Shown: positions 23,427 through 30,723 of the stretch, piece by piece
Numbering within the stretch: position 1 is the first letter of the stretch
How the letters are laid out: the number at the start of each line of letters is the position of its first letter
Origin: Clostridia bacterium
GTDB taxonomy: Bacteria > Bacillota > Clostridia > Christensenellales > Aristaeellaceae
Direction of reading: 5' to 3'
NCBI GenBank assembly: GCA_900759005.1
Contig: CAAEUQ010000165.1
Span: 1-30,723 of the forward strand
DNA: 30,723 nucleotides
Notes under the pieces: model-generated
What the model was told of the DNA's origin: nothing
What the model saw: the letters and a program-made list of their open reading frames with translations, nothing else
Database searches by the model: none
Translations under genes and position numbers: made by a program

Positions 23427-24128
23427 ATGGCAAATGAACTGATTCTCGCCGTCGACGACGAAGCGCACATCCTTGAACTACTATCGTTCAACCTCGAGGC
23501 ATCCGGCTATCGTGTTGTAACTGCCGCCACGGGTGAAGATGCGCTGGTGGTTTGTGCGCATGAGCGTCCCGCGATGGTATTGCTTGACATTATGCTCCCC
23601 GGCATCGACGGCATGGAAGTTTGCCGCCGCCTGAAGAGCGCCCCGACGACCGCCGATATTCCGATCATTATGCTGACGGCGAAGGGCGACGAAGTGGACA
23701 AGATCCTGGGTCTCGAGCTGGGCGCGGACGACTACATCACCAAGCCGTTCTCTGTTCGCGAGCTGATCGCCCGCGTAAAGGCGCTGCTGCGCCGCGCCGC
23801 ACCGCAGAATGAGGAAGAAGGCATTCTTCATGTCGGCGGTCTGACGATCGACGTCGGCAATTACGAAGCGTTCCGCAACGGCGAAAAGCTGTCGCTGACG
23901 CTGAAGGAGTTCGAGCTTCTGAAGCTGCTCGTGCTCAGCCGCGGCAAAGTGCTCACGCGCGACTTCCTGCTCGATCGCATTTGGGGCTATGAGTTCTATG
24001 GCGAAACGCGCACGGTTGACGTTCACATCCGCCACATTCGCCAGAAACTGGGCGACGACGCGCATTATATCGAAACCATTCGCGGCGTAGGCTACAAGTT
24101 CAACGACCGACAGGAGAATCGCTTATGA
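23427..24128 (+). CDS. PhoB/PhoP-like response regulator
   Basis: OmpR-family response regulator, 233 residues. The receiver domain (1-120) has acidic residues Asp10-Asp11, phospho-acceptor Asp54 in LLDIMLPG, and the conserved Thr and Lys in MLTAKG and ITKPF. The winged helix (about 133-228) has LTLKEFELLKLL and RTVDVHIRHIRQKLG. It overlaps the kinase gene by four bases. The similarity to PhoB/PhoP suggests phosphate control, but no phosphate transport genes are nearby, so another cue is possible. It starts 33 bases after nrdR. Confidence 0.92.
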   Translation: MANELILAVDDEAHILELLSFNLEASGYRVVTAATGEDALVVCAHERPAMVLLDIMLPGIDGMEVCRRLKSAPTTADIPIIMLTAKGDEVDKILGLELGADDYITKPFSVRELIARVKALLRRAAPQNEEEGILHVGGLTIDVGNYEAFRNGEKLSLTLKEFELLKLLVLSRGKVLTRDFLLDRIWGYEFYGETRTVDVHIRHIRQKLGDDAHYIETIRGVGYKFNDRQENRL

Positions 24129-25873
24129 GATTCAGGGTTGCGATTCCCGCAGCCCTGCTCGTTCTCATTCTGCTTATCCTGCTGACCGTTTGTTGCGGAT
24201 CGAATATGGCCGAAAGCCGCAATGCGGGGATGGCTTCTGAGCTGGAAGGGATTTGCCGCGCCGTTGGCGCTGCGACCGAAGGTGAAGACGTTTCCGCGCG
24301 CATTGAAACGGTATCGGCATATTCGCTTCCCGCAGGAGTTTCCTGCGGACTGTTCGATGCGGAAAAAAATAGCCTTTATGCCTCCGAAGAGTCATTTGCT
24401 CTGAATGGGGCGCCGATTATTTACGGCAAACAAACCGTTCGAATGGTCGATCGCAAAAATGCGGAGGGAACTCCGGTCATGTACGCCATCTATCTATATG
24501 AAGATGGCGCATTTTTGGCGTTTTCAGCAGAAAAAGTAGACGGAGTGACGGCGCTGCGGCAGGGGCGGGGCACGATTCCGCTTCTGATCTGCACCGTACT
24601 TGCGGCGGGCGTGTTTATCGCCGTGCTGTGTGCGGTGGATTCCAAGGCCAGGCTGGTCGATCGCGCAATGCACACGCTGGACGAATTTGCCGACGGCAAT
24701 TTCGACGCGCGCATCGAACTGATTCACGGGAACGACAATTCCGTTACGGAATACAATGCGATCATCGGGCGAATCCAGAGCCGGATTTTCCAGCAGCGCA
24801 GCCATAATCATGCGCTGAGCGTGGTTATGTCGCAGATGCAGAACGGCATTATCGCGGTCGATCAGGATCTGAGGGTGATTCTGGTGACGGCGGTTGCAAA
24901 GAAGCTGCTCGGTATCGTTGGAAATCCGGAGGGACAGTTGATTACCGAGGCGAGCAAGGATGTGCGTCTGGATGATGTTTTTATTGAAGCGATGAATCAG
25001 CCCGGCGTTTATACCAACGACGTCGCGGCACGTACCACGATGGGGCGTGGTCATCGCCCGCTGAGGCTATACGTTTCGCCGATGCGTAACGACGGAAAGG
25101 TCGTCGGCGCGCTGGCGATGGTCGAAGATATTACCGAACTGCGCCGCCTCGAGCAGGTGCGCACGGATTTCGCCGCAAACGTTTCGCACGAACTCAAGAC
25201 GCCGCTTACATCGATTCGCGGTTTCGTGGAAACGCTGGAGGCGGGGGCGATCGACAATCCGCCGATGGCGCACAAATTTCTGCGCATCATCATGATGGAA
25301 ACCGAGCGTCTGACGCGCCTGATCAATGATATTCTCTCGATCAGCAAGCTGGAATCGGGGGATACAGAGGTCGCGATCGAACGCATTCGGCTGGATAAGG
25401 TCGCATACGACGTGTGCGATATGCTCTCAATTCATGCCAGCGAAAAACAGATTGAGATGCATTCGCACATAAACGAGAAGCCGATTTACATCATGGGCAA
25501 CCCCGATCGAGTGGAGCAGATGCTGATCAATCTGGTCGAAAATGCGATCAAATACAACAATCCCGGCGGCTCAGTCACGGTGCAGGTGTTTGCCAACGAT
25601 AAGGAAGCGAATGTCACAATCTCCGATACAGGCATCGGCATCGCAGAGGAGCATCTTCCGCGCCTGTTCGAGCGCTTTTATCGCGTGGATAAGGGGCGCT
25701 CCCGTCAGATGGGCGGTACGGGGCTGGGACTCGCGATCGTCAAGCACATCGTTCGCTCGATGAATGGTGAAATCGAAGTGCATTCCAAGCTCGGCGAAGG
25801 CACAGAATTCTTAATTACGCTGCCGCTTGCTCCGAAACAGTCGCCCGATAAGGACACGATTTTCGACGATTAA
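24125..25873 (+). CDS. PhoR-like sensor histidine kinase
   Basis: Membrane sensor kinase of 582 residues. Transmembrane segments at about 5-24 and 151-171 flank an extracellular sensor of roughly 125 residues. Then come a HAMP-like linker, a PAS-like domain (about 235-335), the HisKA domain with His355 in NVSHELKTPLTSIRGF, and the HATPase domain with NLVENAIKYN, DTGIGIAEEH and GGTGLGLAI. The start ATG overlaps the response-regulator stop, so the two are coupled. The sensed signal is not readable. Confidence 0.93.
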   Translation: MRFRVAIPAALLVLILLILLTVCCGSNMAESRNAGMASELEGICRAVGAATEGEDVSARIETVSAYSLPAGVSCGLFDAEKNSLYASEESFALNGAPIIYGKQTVRMVDRKNAEGTPVMYAIYLYEDGAFLAFSAEKVDGVTALRQGRGTIPLLICTVLAAGVFIAVLCAVDSKARLVDRAMHTLDEFADGNFDARIELIHGNDNSVTEYNAIIGRIQSRIFQQRSHNHALSVVMSQMQNGIIAVDQDLRVILVTAVAKKLLGIVGNPEGQLITEASKDVRLDDVFIEAMNQPGVYTNDVAARTTMGRGHRPLRLYVSPMRNDGKVVGALAMVEDITELRRLEQVRTDFAANVSHELKTPLTSIRGFVETLEAGAIDNPPMAHKFLRIIMMETERLTRLINDILSISKLESGDTEVAIERIRLDKVAYDVCDMLSIHASEKQIEMHSHINEKPIYIMGNPDRVEQMLINLVENAIKYNNPGGSVTVQVFANDKEANVTISDTGIGIAEEHLPRLFERFYRVDKGRSRQMGGTGLGLAIVKHIVRSMNGEIEVHSKLGEGTEFLITLPLAPKQSPDKDTIFDD

Positions 25874-25885
25874 GGAGGAAATCAC

Positions 25886-27022
25886 ATGAAATACCGCGAT
25901 TTTCCGGCGGCAAACCGCAAGGTCAGCACGCTGGGCATGGGCTGTATGCGTATGCCAACGACGAACGAAGAAGGTCATCCGATCGATCGTCCGGAATCGA
26001 TTCGACTGATTCGCCATCTGATCGACGGTGGCGTAACCTACATTGATACCGCATACCCGTATCACAACGGCGAAAGCGAGGGTCTTGTCGGCGAAGCGCT
26101 GAAGGACGGCTATCGCGAGCGCGTGACGCTGGCGACGAAGCTGCCGGTATGGCTGGTCGAAAAACACGAGGATATGGAGCAATTCCTCGATACGCAGCTG
26201 AAGCGTCTCGACGTCGATTATGTGGACGTGTACCTTGCGCACGGGCTGGACGGCAAGCGTTTTGATACGATTCACGAGCTTGGACTGTTCGATTTCATGG
26301 ACGAAATGGTCAAGAAGGGCAAAATCCGCTATCCGGGCTTTTCGTTCCATGATGAATTCGACGTCTTCAAGCGAATTGTCGACAGTTATGATTGGAAAGT
26401 CGCGCAGGTGCAGATGAATTTGCTGGACGAATTCCATCAGGCGACGATGGAAGGCGTGCGCTATGCGGCGAACAAGGGCATTCGCATCGTCGTAATGGAG
26501 CCGGTGCGCGGCGGTTCTCTGGTCAAAACCGTTCCGAACGAGATCCGCGAACTGTATGAATCCGCAGTGCCGGGGCGTTCTGCGGCGGAATGGGCGTTCC
26601 GCTGGCTGATCGACAAGCCGGAATTCATGACGATTCTGTCCGGTATGTCGGATTTGGCGCAGGCGGATGACAATCTGCGCATCTTCGATTCCGCGGAGGC
26701 AGGCTGCCTTTCCAAACTGGAAAAGGAAACGCTCGAAAAGGTGCGCAAGGCATACGAAGCGCGTATTCGCGTGGGCTGCACGGGATGTGAATATTGTATG
26801 CCATGTCCGCAGGGCATTCAGATTCCGAAAATCTTCCGAAGCTACGATACAGCATCCATGTTCGACGATTTTGCTGATTTCCGCCGCCGCTATAATGCGA
26901 TGGAGGTTCATGCGGACGCGTGTATTGGCTGCGAATCGTGCGTCGCCGCGTGCCCGCAGCATTTCAAAACGCCGATTCCGGAGATGCTGAAGCAAATTCA
27001 CGAAGAAAATATCGACAGGTAA
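25886..27022 (+). CDS. Aldo/keto reductase with C-terminal 4Fe-4S clusters
   Basis: A 378-residue protein. Residues 1-290 are an aldo/keto reductase barrel with the catalytic Asp54 and Tyr59 (DTAYPYHNGESE), Lys in LATKLP and His in LAHG. The C-terminal part binds iron-sulfur clusters: CTGCEYCMPCPQG and CIGCESCVAACP. This fused type is common in anaerobes and is assumed to pass electrons between NAD(P)H or ferredoxin and an unknown carbonyl substrate. A perfect GGAGG precedes the ATG, 12 bases after the kinase stop. Confidence 0.92.
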   Translation: MKYRDFPAANRKVSTLGMGCMRMPTTNEEGHPIDRPESIRLIRHLIDGGVTYIDTAYPYHNGESEGLVGEALKDGYRERVTLATKLPVWLVEKHEDMEQFLDTQLKRLDVDYVDVYLAHGLDGKRFDTIHELGLFDFMDEMVKKGKIRYPGFSFHDEFDVFKRIVDSYDWKVAQVQMNLLDEFHQATMEGVRYAANKGIRIVVMEPVRGGSLVKTVPNEIRELYESAVPGRSAAEWAFRWLIDKPEFMTILSGMSDLAQADDNLRIFDSAEAGCLSKLEKETLEKVRKAYEARIRVGCTGCEYCMPCPQGIQIPKIFRSYDTASMFDDFADFRRRYNAMEVHADACIGCESCVAACPQHFKTPIPEMLKQIHEENIDR

Positions 27023-27035
27023 AGGGGTAAGACAA

Positions 27036-27914
27036 ATGAGATTGGGCGCATTGGAAGCGGGCGGAACCAAGATGGTCTGCGCGATTGGCGATGAGCTTGG
27101 CAATATTGAATCCCGGGCGAGCTTTCCCACGCGCAAACCAGAAGAAACGATGCCCGACATCATCGGCTTTTTTGCCGATCAGAAAATTGAAGCGCTCGGC
27201 GTTGGCAGCTTTGGGCCTTTAAGTCTGGATCCTGAAAGTTCGGATTTCGGCGCGATTACGACCACGCCGAAGCTCGAATGGCGTTCGTTCCCGCTGCGCA
27301 AATCGCTTGTCGACGCGCTGAACGTGCCGGTCGGCATCGATACGGATGTAAACGCCGCGGCGCTTGGAGAAGCAGTGTACGGCGCGGGCAAGGGCCTGAA
27401 CAGCCTCGTCTATTATACGGTCGGCACCGGAATCGGCGGCGGTGCGCTCTTAGACGGGCGGCTGCTGCACGGGCTGGTGCATCCGGAAATGGGGCATATG
27501 TTGTTGCGCCCGGATCCGCGCGATCCCTCTCCGAAGGGCTTTTGCCCGTATCATGAGAGTTGCCTGGAGGGATTGGCAAACGGCCCTGCGATCGAAAAGC
27601 GCTGGGGCATTTCCGCAAAAGAACTTCCGGAAGATCATATCGCATGGGAAATCGAGGCGGAATATCTCGCGCAGATGTGCGTCAATACCATCGTGTTGCT
27701 TTCGCCGAAGCGGATTGTGCTGGGCGGCGGCGTGATGCATCAGGCGCATCTGTTCCCGCGCATTCGCAGGCGCACGCTTGAATTGCTGGGCGGCTATGTC
27801 GCGCATCCGGCGATTCTCGAAAAGATCGATACGTTTATCGTACCGCCGGCGCTGGGCGACAATGCGGGCGCGGTAGGATCACTGCTGCTCGCGGTCAACG
27901 CGATTCAGAAATAA
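27036..27914 (+). CDS. ROK-family sugar kinase (fructokinase-like)
   Basis: Cytoplasmic sugar kinase of 292 residues. It has the ATP phosphate loop LEAGGTKMVCAIG at the start, the YTVGTGIGGGALLDG motif, the ROK sugar-binding HPEMGHMLL, and a zinc-site region (CPYHESC). The short LEAGGTK start and GSFGPLSL stretch resemble ScrK/YdhR fructokinases. It follows the aldo/keto reductase by 13 bases, in the same run. The sugar is not certain. Confidence 0.88.
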   Translation: MRLGALEAGGTKMVCAIGDELGNIESRASFPTRKPEETMPDIIGFFADQKIEALGVGSFGPLSLDPESSDFGAITTTPKLEWRSFPLRKSLVDALNVPVGIDTDVNAAALGEAVYGAGKGLNSLVYYTVGTGIGGGALLDGRLLHGLVHPEMGHMLLRPDPRDPSPKGFCPYHESCLEGLANGPAIEKRWGISAKELPEDHIAWEIEAEYLAQMCVNTIVLLSPKRIVLGGGVMHQAHLFPRIRRRTLELLGGYVAHPAILEKIDTFIVPPALGDNAGAVGSLLLAVNAIQK

Positions 27915-27923
27915 CGAAACAAA

Positions 27924-27954
27924 AGACCTCTGTGGAGATTTTCTGCGGAGGTCT
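27924..27954 (+). terminator. Putative terminator after the ROK kinase gene
   Basis: AGACCTC and GAGGTCT form a 7-bp stem around a 17-base loop that can pair further inside. No T tract follows, so its strength is doubtful; it would end the nrdR-to-ROK run. Confidence 0.5.
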
Positions 27955-27974
27955 ATGCTTGTTTGAAGGGGGAA

Positions 27975-28772
27975 ATGCGCTTGGCTGGCCCGAAAAAGGA
28001 TCTGGTGATTCCGTGGCCGTTTGCCGCGACAAAGGTCGGCACGAATCAGGATACGGCGCTTCTGAAAATCATCGCAATGATCACAATGCTGATCGACCAT
28101 TCGGGAAAAATGTTGTTTCCACAGTATCCGATCATGCGGGTGATTGGGCGAATCGCGTTTCCGCTTTACGCATATTGTATCGCTGTCGGCTGCGTGTATA
28201 CGCACAATCCGCTTAGGTATTTCAAAAGAATCGTGCTGCTGGCATTGATTTCGCAGCCAATTTATGCCGTCGCGCTCGCGCATACGACAAATGCGATGTA
28301 CGCATACTCGTTTACCGAACAGCCTCTGCGCGCGGCAGTCCGGTTTTATGTGGAAAGCTGGTCCCATCCGAGTATTTTGCTATCGCTCGCATTTGGCATT
28401 TTGCTGATTTGGGCGCTGCGTGAGAAGCAACTGCTGCTGTTTTTCGCGGTCGGTTTGTTCTGTTATCAGATTCAGGGCAAGCTCGATTACGGCTTCAAGG
28501 GACTGATGCTGATGCTTCTGTTTTACGTAACGTGCCCGAAATGGTATCTCATGCTGCCGACCGTCGGCGCATATATGCTCTGGTGGGGTGGACTTGGCTC
28601 GGGATATTCGCTGTTTGGAATGCAATTCGGCATCCAGATTTTTATGCTGCCGGCGCCGATTCTGGTACTGATTCGCATGAAATCCGGAATCAAGATGAAC
28701 AAATGGCTGTTCTATTTCTATTACCCCGCGCATTTGATTCTGATTTACCTGCTTGAGTGCTTCATATTTTGA
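27975..28772 (+). CDS. TraX-family membrane protein
   Basis: A polytopic membrane protein of about 265 residues with hydrophobic segments along most of its length. The family hallmark is LLKIIAMITMLIDHSGKMLFP near the start, then IGRIAFPLYAYCIAVG and a C-terminal NKWLFYFYYPAHLILIYLL. TraX in the F plasmid acetylates pilin; chromosomal relatives in Firmicutes are of unknown substrate but belong to the acyltransferase-3-like superfamily. No conjugation gene is nearby. The ATG at 27975 has GGGGG only two bases away; TTG at 27963 or TTG at 27981 (eight bases after GGGGG) are alternatives. Confidence 0.82.
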   Translation: MRLAGPKKDLVIPWPFAATKVGTNQDTALLKIIAMITMLIDHSGKMLFPQYPIMRVIGRIAFPLYAYCIAVGCVYTHNPLRYFKRIVLLALISQPIYAVALAHTTNAMYAYSFTEQPLRAAVRFYVESWSHPSILLSLAFGILLIWALREKQLLLFFAVGLFCYQIQGKLDYGFKGLMLMLLFYVTCPKWYLMLPTVGAYMLWWGGLGSGYSLFGMQFGIQIFMLPAPILVLIRMKSGIKMNKWLFYFYYPAHLILIYLLECFIF

Positions 28773-28776
28773 CAAA

Positions 28777-28808
28777 AACGCCCGACCATTCAGCGAAGGT
28801 CGGGCGTT
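28777..28808 (-). terminator. Terminator of nrdD (also facing the TraX gene)
   Basis: AACGCCCGACC and GGTCGGGCGTT form a perfect 11-bp stem with a 10-base loop. On the minus strand it ends in TTTTT, right after the nrdD stop; in the other direction it can stop the TraX transcript. Confidence 0.88.
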
Positions 28809-28812
28809 CAAT

Positions 28813-30723
28813 TTATTTACCGATTCCATGCTTAACGCGTTCGGATTCCTCCGCGCGCTTGGCGTTGTTGAAGCGATCGAGCGTACCGACAAGATAGCCG
28901 GTAATGCGGCGAATACGTTCAAAACGAACGTCTTCCTCGTGGCGACCGCAGTTCGGGCAAGTATCGCCAATCACGCCGTTATAACCGCAAACGGGATCGC
29001 GATCGACCGGATGATTGATCGATCCGTAGCCAATGCCGGTTTCCTTCATCAGGCGCACAATCTTCTCAAACGCTTCGAGATTCTGCGTCGTATCGCCGTC
29101 CAACTCAACATAGGAGATATGACCGGCGTTCGTCAGCGCGTGATACGGCGCTTCCGTGCGAATTTTCTTCGCGGCGGAAATGGGGAAATAGACCGGAACG
29201 TGGAAGCTGTTCGTGTAGTATTCGCGGTCGGTCACGCCGGGAATCGCGCCATATTTCTCGCGATCGATTTTTACAAAGCGACCGGAAAGCCCTTCTGCGG
29301 GCGTCGCGAGCAGCGTTACATTCATTTGAGTGCGCTGCGAAGCTGCGTCGCACAGTTCGCGCATATGGCCGATGATTTCAATCCCGAGCTTCTGCGCGCG
29401 TTCACTCTGCCCGTGGTGTTCGCCAATCAGCGCCACCAGCGTTTCCGCAAGCCCGATGAAGCCGACGGACAGCGTGCCGTGCTTCAGCACATCGCGCACT
29501 TCGTCATCCCAATCGAGATTCTCACTGTCGATCCACACGTGCTGCCCCATCAGGAATGGGTAATTGCGCACGCATTTGCGCGCCTGAATTTCGAACCGAT
29601 CGAAAAGTTGATCGATCGTAAGCGCGACCATTTGATCGAGCATTTCGTAAAAGCGCCCGATATCGTGGTTCGCCTTGATCGCAAGGCGGGGGAGATTGAT
29701 CGACGTAAAGCTCAAATTGCCGCGGCCGTTGCTGATTTCGCGTTCTGGGTCGTGAACGTTCGCCATCACGCGCGTGCGGCAGCCCATGTACGCAATTTCG
29801 GTTTCCGGATGCCCTTCCTTATAGTACTTGAGATTGTACGGTGCATCCTGAAAAGAGAAATTAGGGAACAGGCGCTTTGCCGACGTGCGAATCGCAAGCT
29901 TGAACAAATCATAATTCGGCTCGCCGGGGTTGTAGTTCACGCCCTCCTTTACTCGGAAAATCTGAATCGGGAAGATCGGCGTTTCGCCGTTGCCAAGTCC
30001 CTGCTCGGTGGTCAGAAGCAGATTTCGAATCGCCATACGCGCCTCGGGCGAAGTGTCCATGCCGTAATTGATCGACGAAAACGGCACCTGCGCGCCAGCA
30101 CGGGAATTCATCGTGTTCAGATTATGGATCAGCGCTTCCATCGCCTGGAACGTCGCACGATCGGTTTCGATTGCAGCGCGCTCCTGCGCGAATGCCTGTA
30201 TCTTGTCCGCCGTCGCTTCGTCAATGCCAAGTGCGAGCAGCTTTGCATGCTCCGCAGTTTTATACGCCTCCGTCGGCTCGAGCGTCGGGCAAATGCCTTC
30301 TTCCTTCAGCGATTCAACGAGCGTTTTGCAGATTTCCATAGGCTCGGAAACACTCGTAAGCAGCTCCATTGCGCGACCGAGGTTGTCGCGATACGTCTTT
30401 TCAAACGTCTTGCGAACGCCTTCCGCCATCGCGTAATCGAAATTCACGATCGACTGACCGCCGTGTTGATCGTTCTGGTTTGCCTGAATCGCAATGCACG
30501 CCAGCGCGGAATACGAGCGGATGTCCTTCGGCTCGCGCAGATAGCCGTGACCGGTTGAGAATCCGCCGTGGAAGAGCTTAAGCAAATCGATCTGGCAGCA
30601 GGTCGTCGTCAACGTCAGGAAATCAAGATCATGGATGTGAATATCGCCGCAGCGATGCGCTTCCGCATGCTCAGGCTTTACCATGAACATCAGGTTGAAC
30701 TGCTTCGCGCCCTCGGAGCCGTA
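28813..30723 (-). CDS. nrdD: Anaerobic ribonucleoside-triphosphate reductase, C-terminal part
   Basis: Class III (glycyl radical) ribonucleotide reductase making dNTPs without oxygen. The reading frame is open to the window edge, so the N-terminus (with the ATP cone) lies beyond 30723; about 636 residues are here. Seen features: GDIHIHDLDF, TTTCCQIDLLKLFHGGF, the active-site Cys in YMGCRTRV, the C-terminal zinc site (CGYNG...CPNCGR), and the glycyl radical segment RRITGYLVGTLDRFN. The ATG at 30690 is internal. It needs an NrdG activase, not in view. NrdR from this window is its likely repressor. Confidence 0.96.
   Translation of the reverse strand, partial: YGSEGAKQFNLMFMVKPEHAEAHRCGDIHIHDLDFLTLTTTCCQIDLLKLFHGGFSTGHGYLREPKDIRSYSALACIAIQANQNDQHGGQSIVNFDYAMAEGVRKTFEKTYRDNLGRAMELLTSVSEPMEICKTLVESLKEEGICPTLEPTEAYKTAEHAKLLALGIDEATADKIQAFAQERAAIETDRATFQAMEALIHNLNTMNSRAGAQVPFSSINYGMDTSPEARMAIRNLLLTTEQGLGNGETPIFPIQIFRVKEGVNYNPGEPNYDLFKLAIRTSAKRLFPNFSFQDAPYNLKYYKEGHPETEIAYMGCRTRVMANVHDPEREISNGRGNLSFTSINLPRLAIKANHDIGRFYEMLDQMVALTIDQLFDRFEIQARKCVRNYPFLMGQHVWIDSENLDWDDEVRDVLKHGTLSVGFIGLAETLVALIGEHHGQSERAQKLGIEIIGHMRELCDAASQRTQMNVTLLATPAEGLSGRFVKIDREKYGAIPGVTDREYYTNSFHVPVYFPISAAKKIRTEAPYHALTNAGHISYVELDGDTTQNLEAFEKIVRLMKETGIGYGSINHPVDRDPVCGYNGVIGDTCPNCGRHEEDVRFERIRRITGYLVGTLDRFNNAKRAEESERVKHGIGK

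Noticed and set aside
25811..27163. Long minus-strand open frame opposite the aldo/keto reductase
   Set aside because: It crosses three genes of the real run and has no motif.
28753..30558. Long plus-strand open frame opposite nrdD (about 600 codons)
   Set aside because: It is a shadow of nrdD, with no family motif and no ribosome binding site.

Overview
The window reads as chromosome of an anaerobic, endospore-forming member of the Clostridia with a GC-rich genome. The evidence is a spoIIGA-sigE pair with Spo0A-like boxes nearby, a class III (oxygen-sensitive) ribonucleotide reductase, a flavodiiron oxygen/NO reductase, an aldo/keto reductase with ferredoxin-type clusters, a tRNA-Cys T-box riboswitch, and strong AGGAGG-like ribosome binding sites with sigma-A promoters. 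I see no phage, transposon, CRISPR array, rRNA or tRNA gene. Coding density is high, and the genes at both edges (valS, nrdD) are cut only by the window.

Layout. 1-2.3 kb: 3' part of valS and its terminator. 2.3-5.4 kb: a zinc-uptake operon, znuA-fur/zur-znuC-znuB, with a perfect 7-1-7 Fur-type palindrome just after the promoter and overlapping genes throughout. 5.4-8.0 kb: a four-module flavodiiron protein divergent from a Crp/Fnr-type regulator, with one palindrome placed to act on both promoters. 8.1-9.8 kb: cysS behind a T-box leader whose specifier (UGC) and UGGA bulge both fit tRNA-Cys. 9.8-13.2 kb: a leftward run, MazG-like pyrophosphohydrolase, GuaA-like protein, acetyltransferase, uridine kinase, from one good promoter. 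The GuaA-like protein has lost its glutaminase residues and a conserved loop. 13.2-18.4 kb: a pentapeptide-repeat protein divergent from a type IIA topoisomerase pair (probably parE-parC).

18.4-20.7 kb: glycerol-1-phosphate dehydrogenase behind a palindromic operator, then a tandem OB-fold SSB-like protein. 20.7-22.6 kb: spoIIGA-sigE leftward and, divergently, a YlmC/YmxH PRC-barrel gene; the intergenic region holds clustered 0A-box-like heptamers. 22.8-27.9 kb: a rightward run, nrdR-phoB-phoR-aldo/keto reductase-ROK kinase, with small gaps or overlaps. 28-30.7 kb: a TraX-family membrane protein convergent with nrdD.

The least ordinary items are the degenerate GuaA paralogue in a nucleotide-enzyme operon, the pentapeptide-repeat protein facing the topoisomerase operon, and several unassigned palindromic operators. 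No whole system foreign to known biology is evident. All function calls rest on motif recognition by eye, with no database search.
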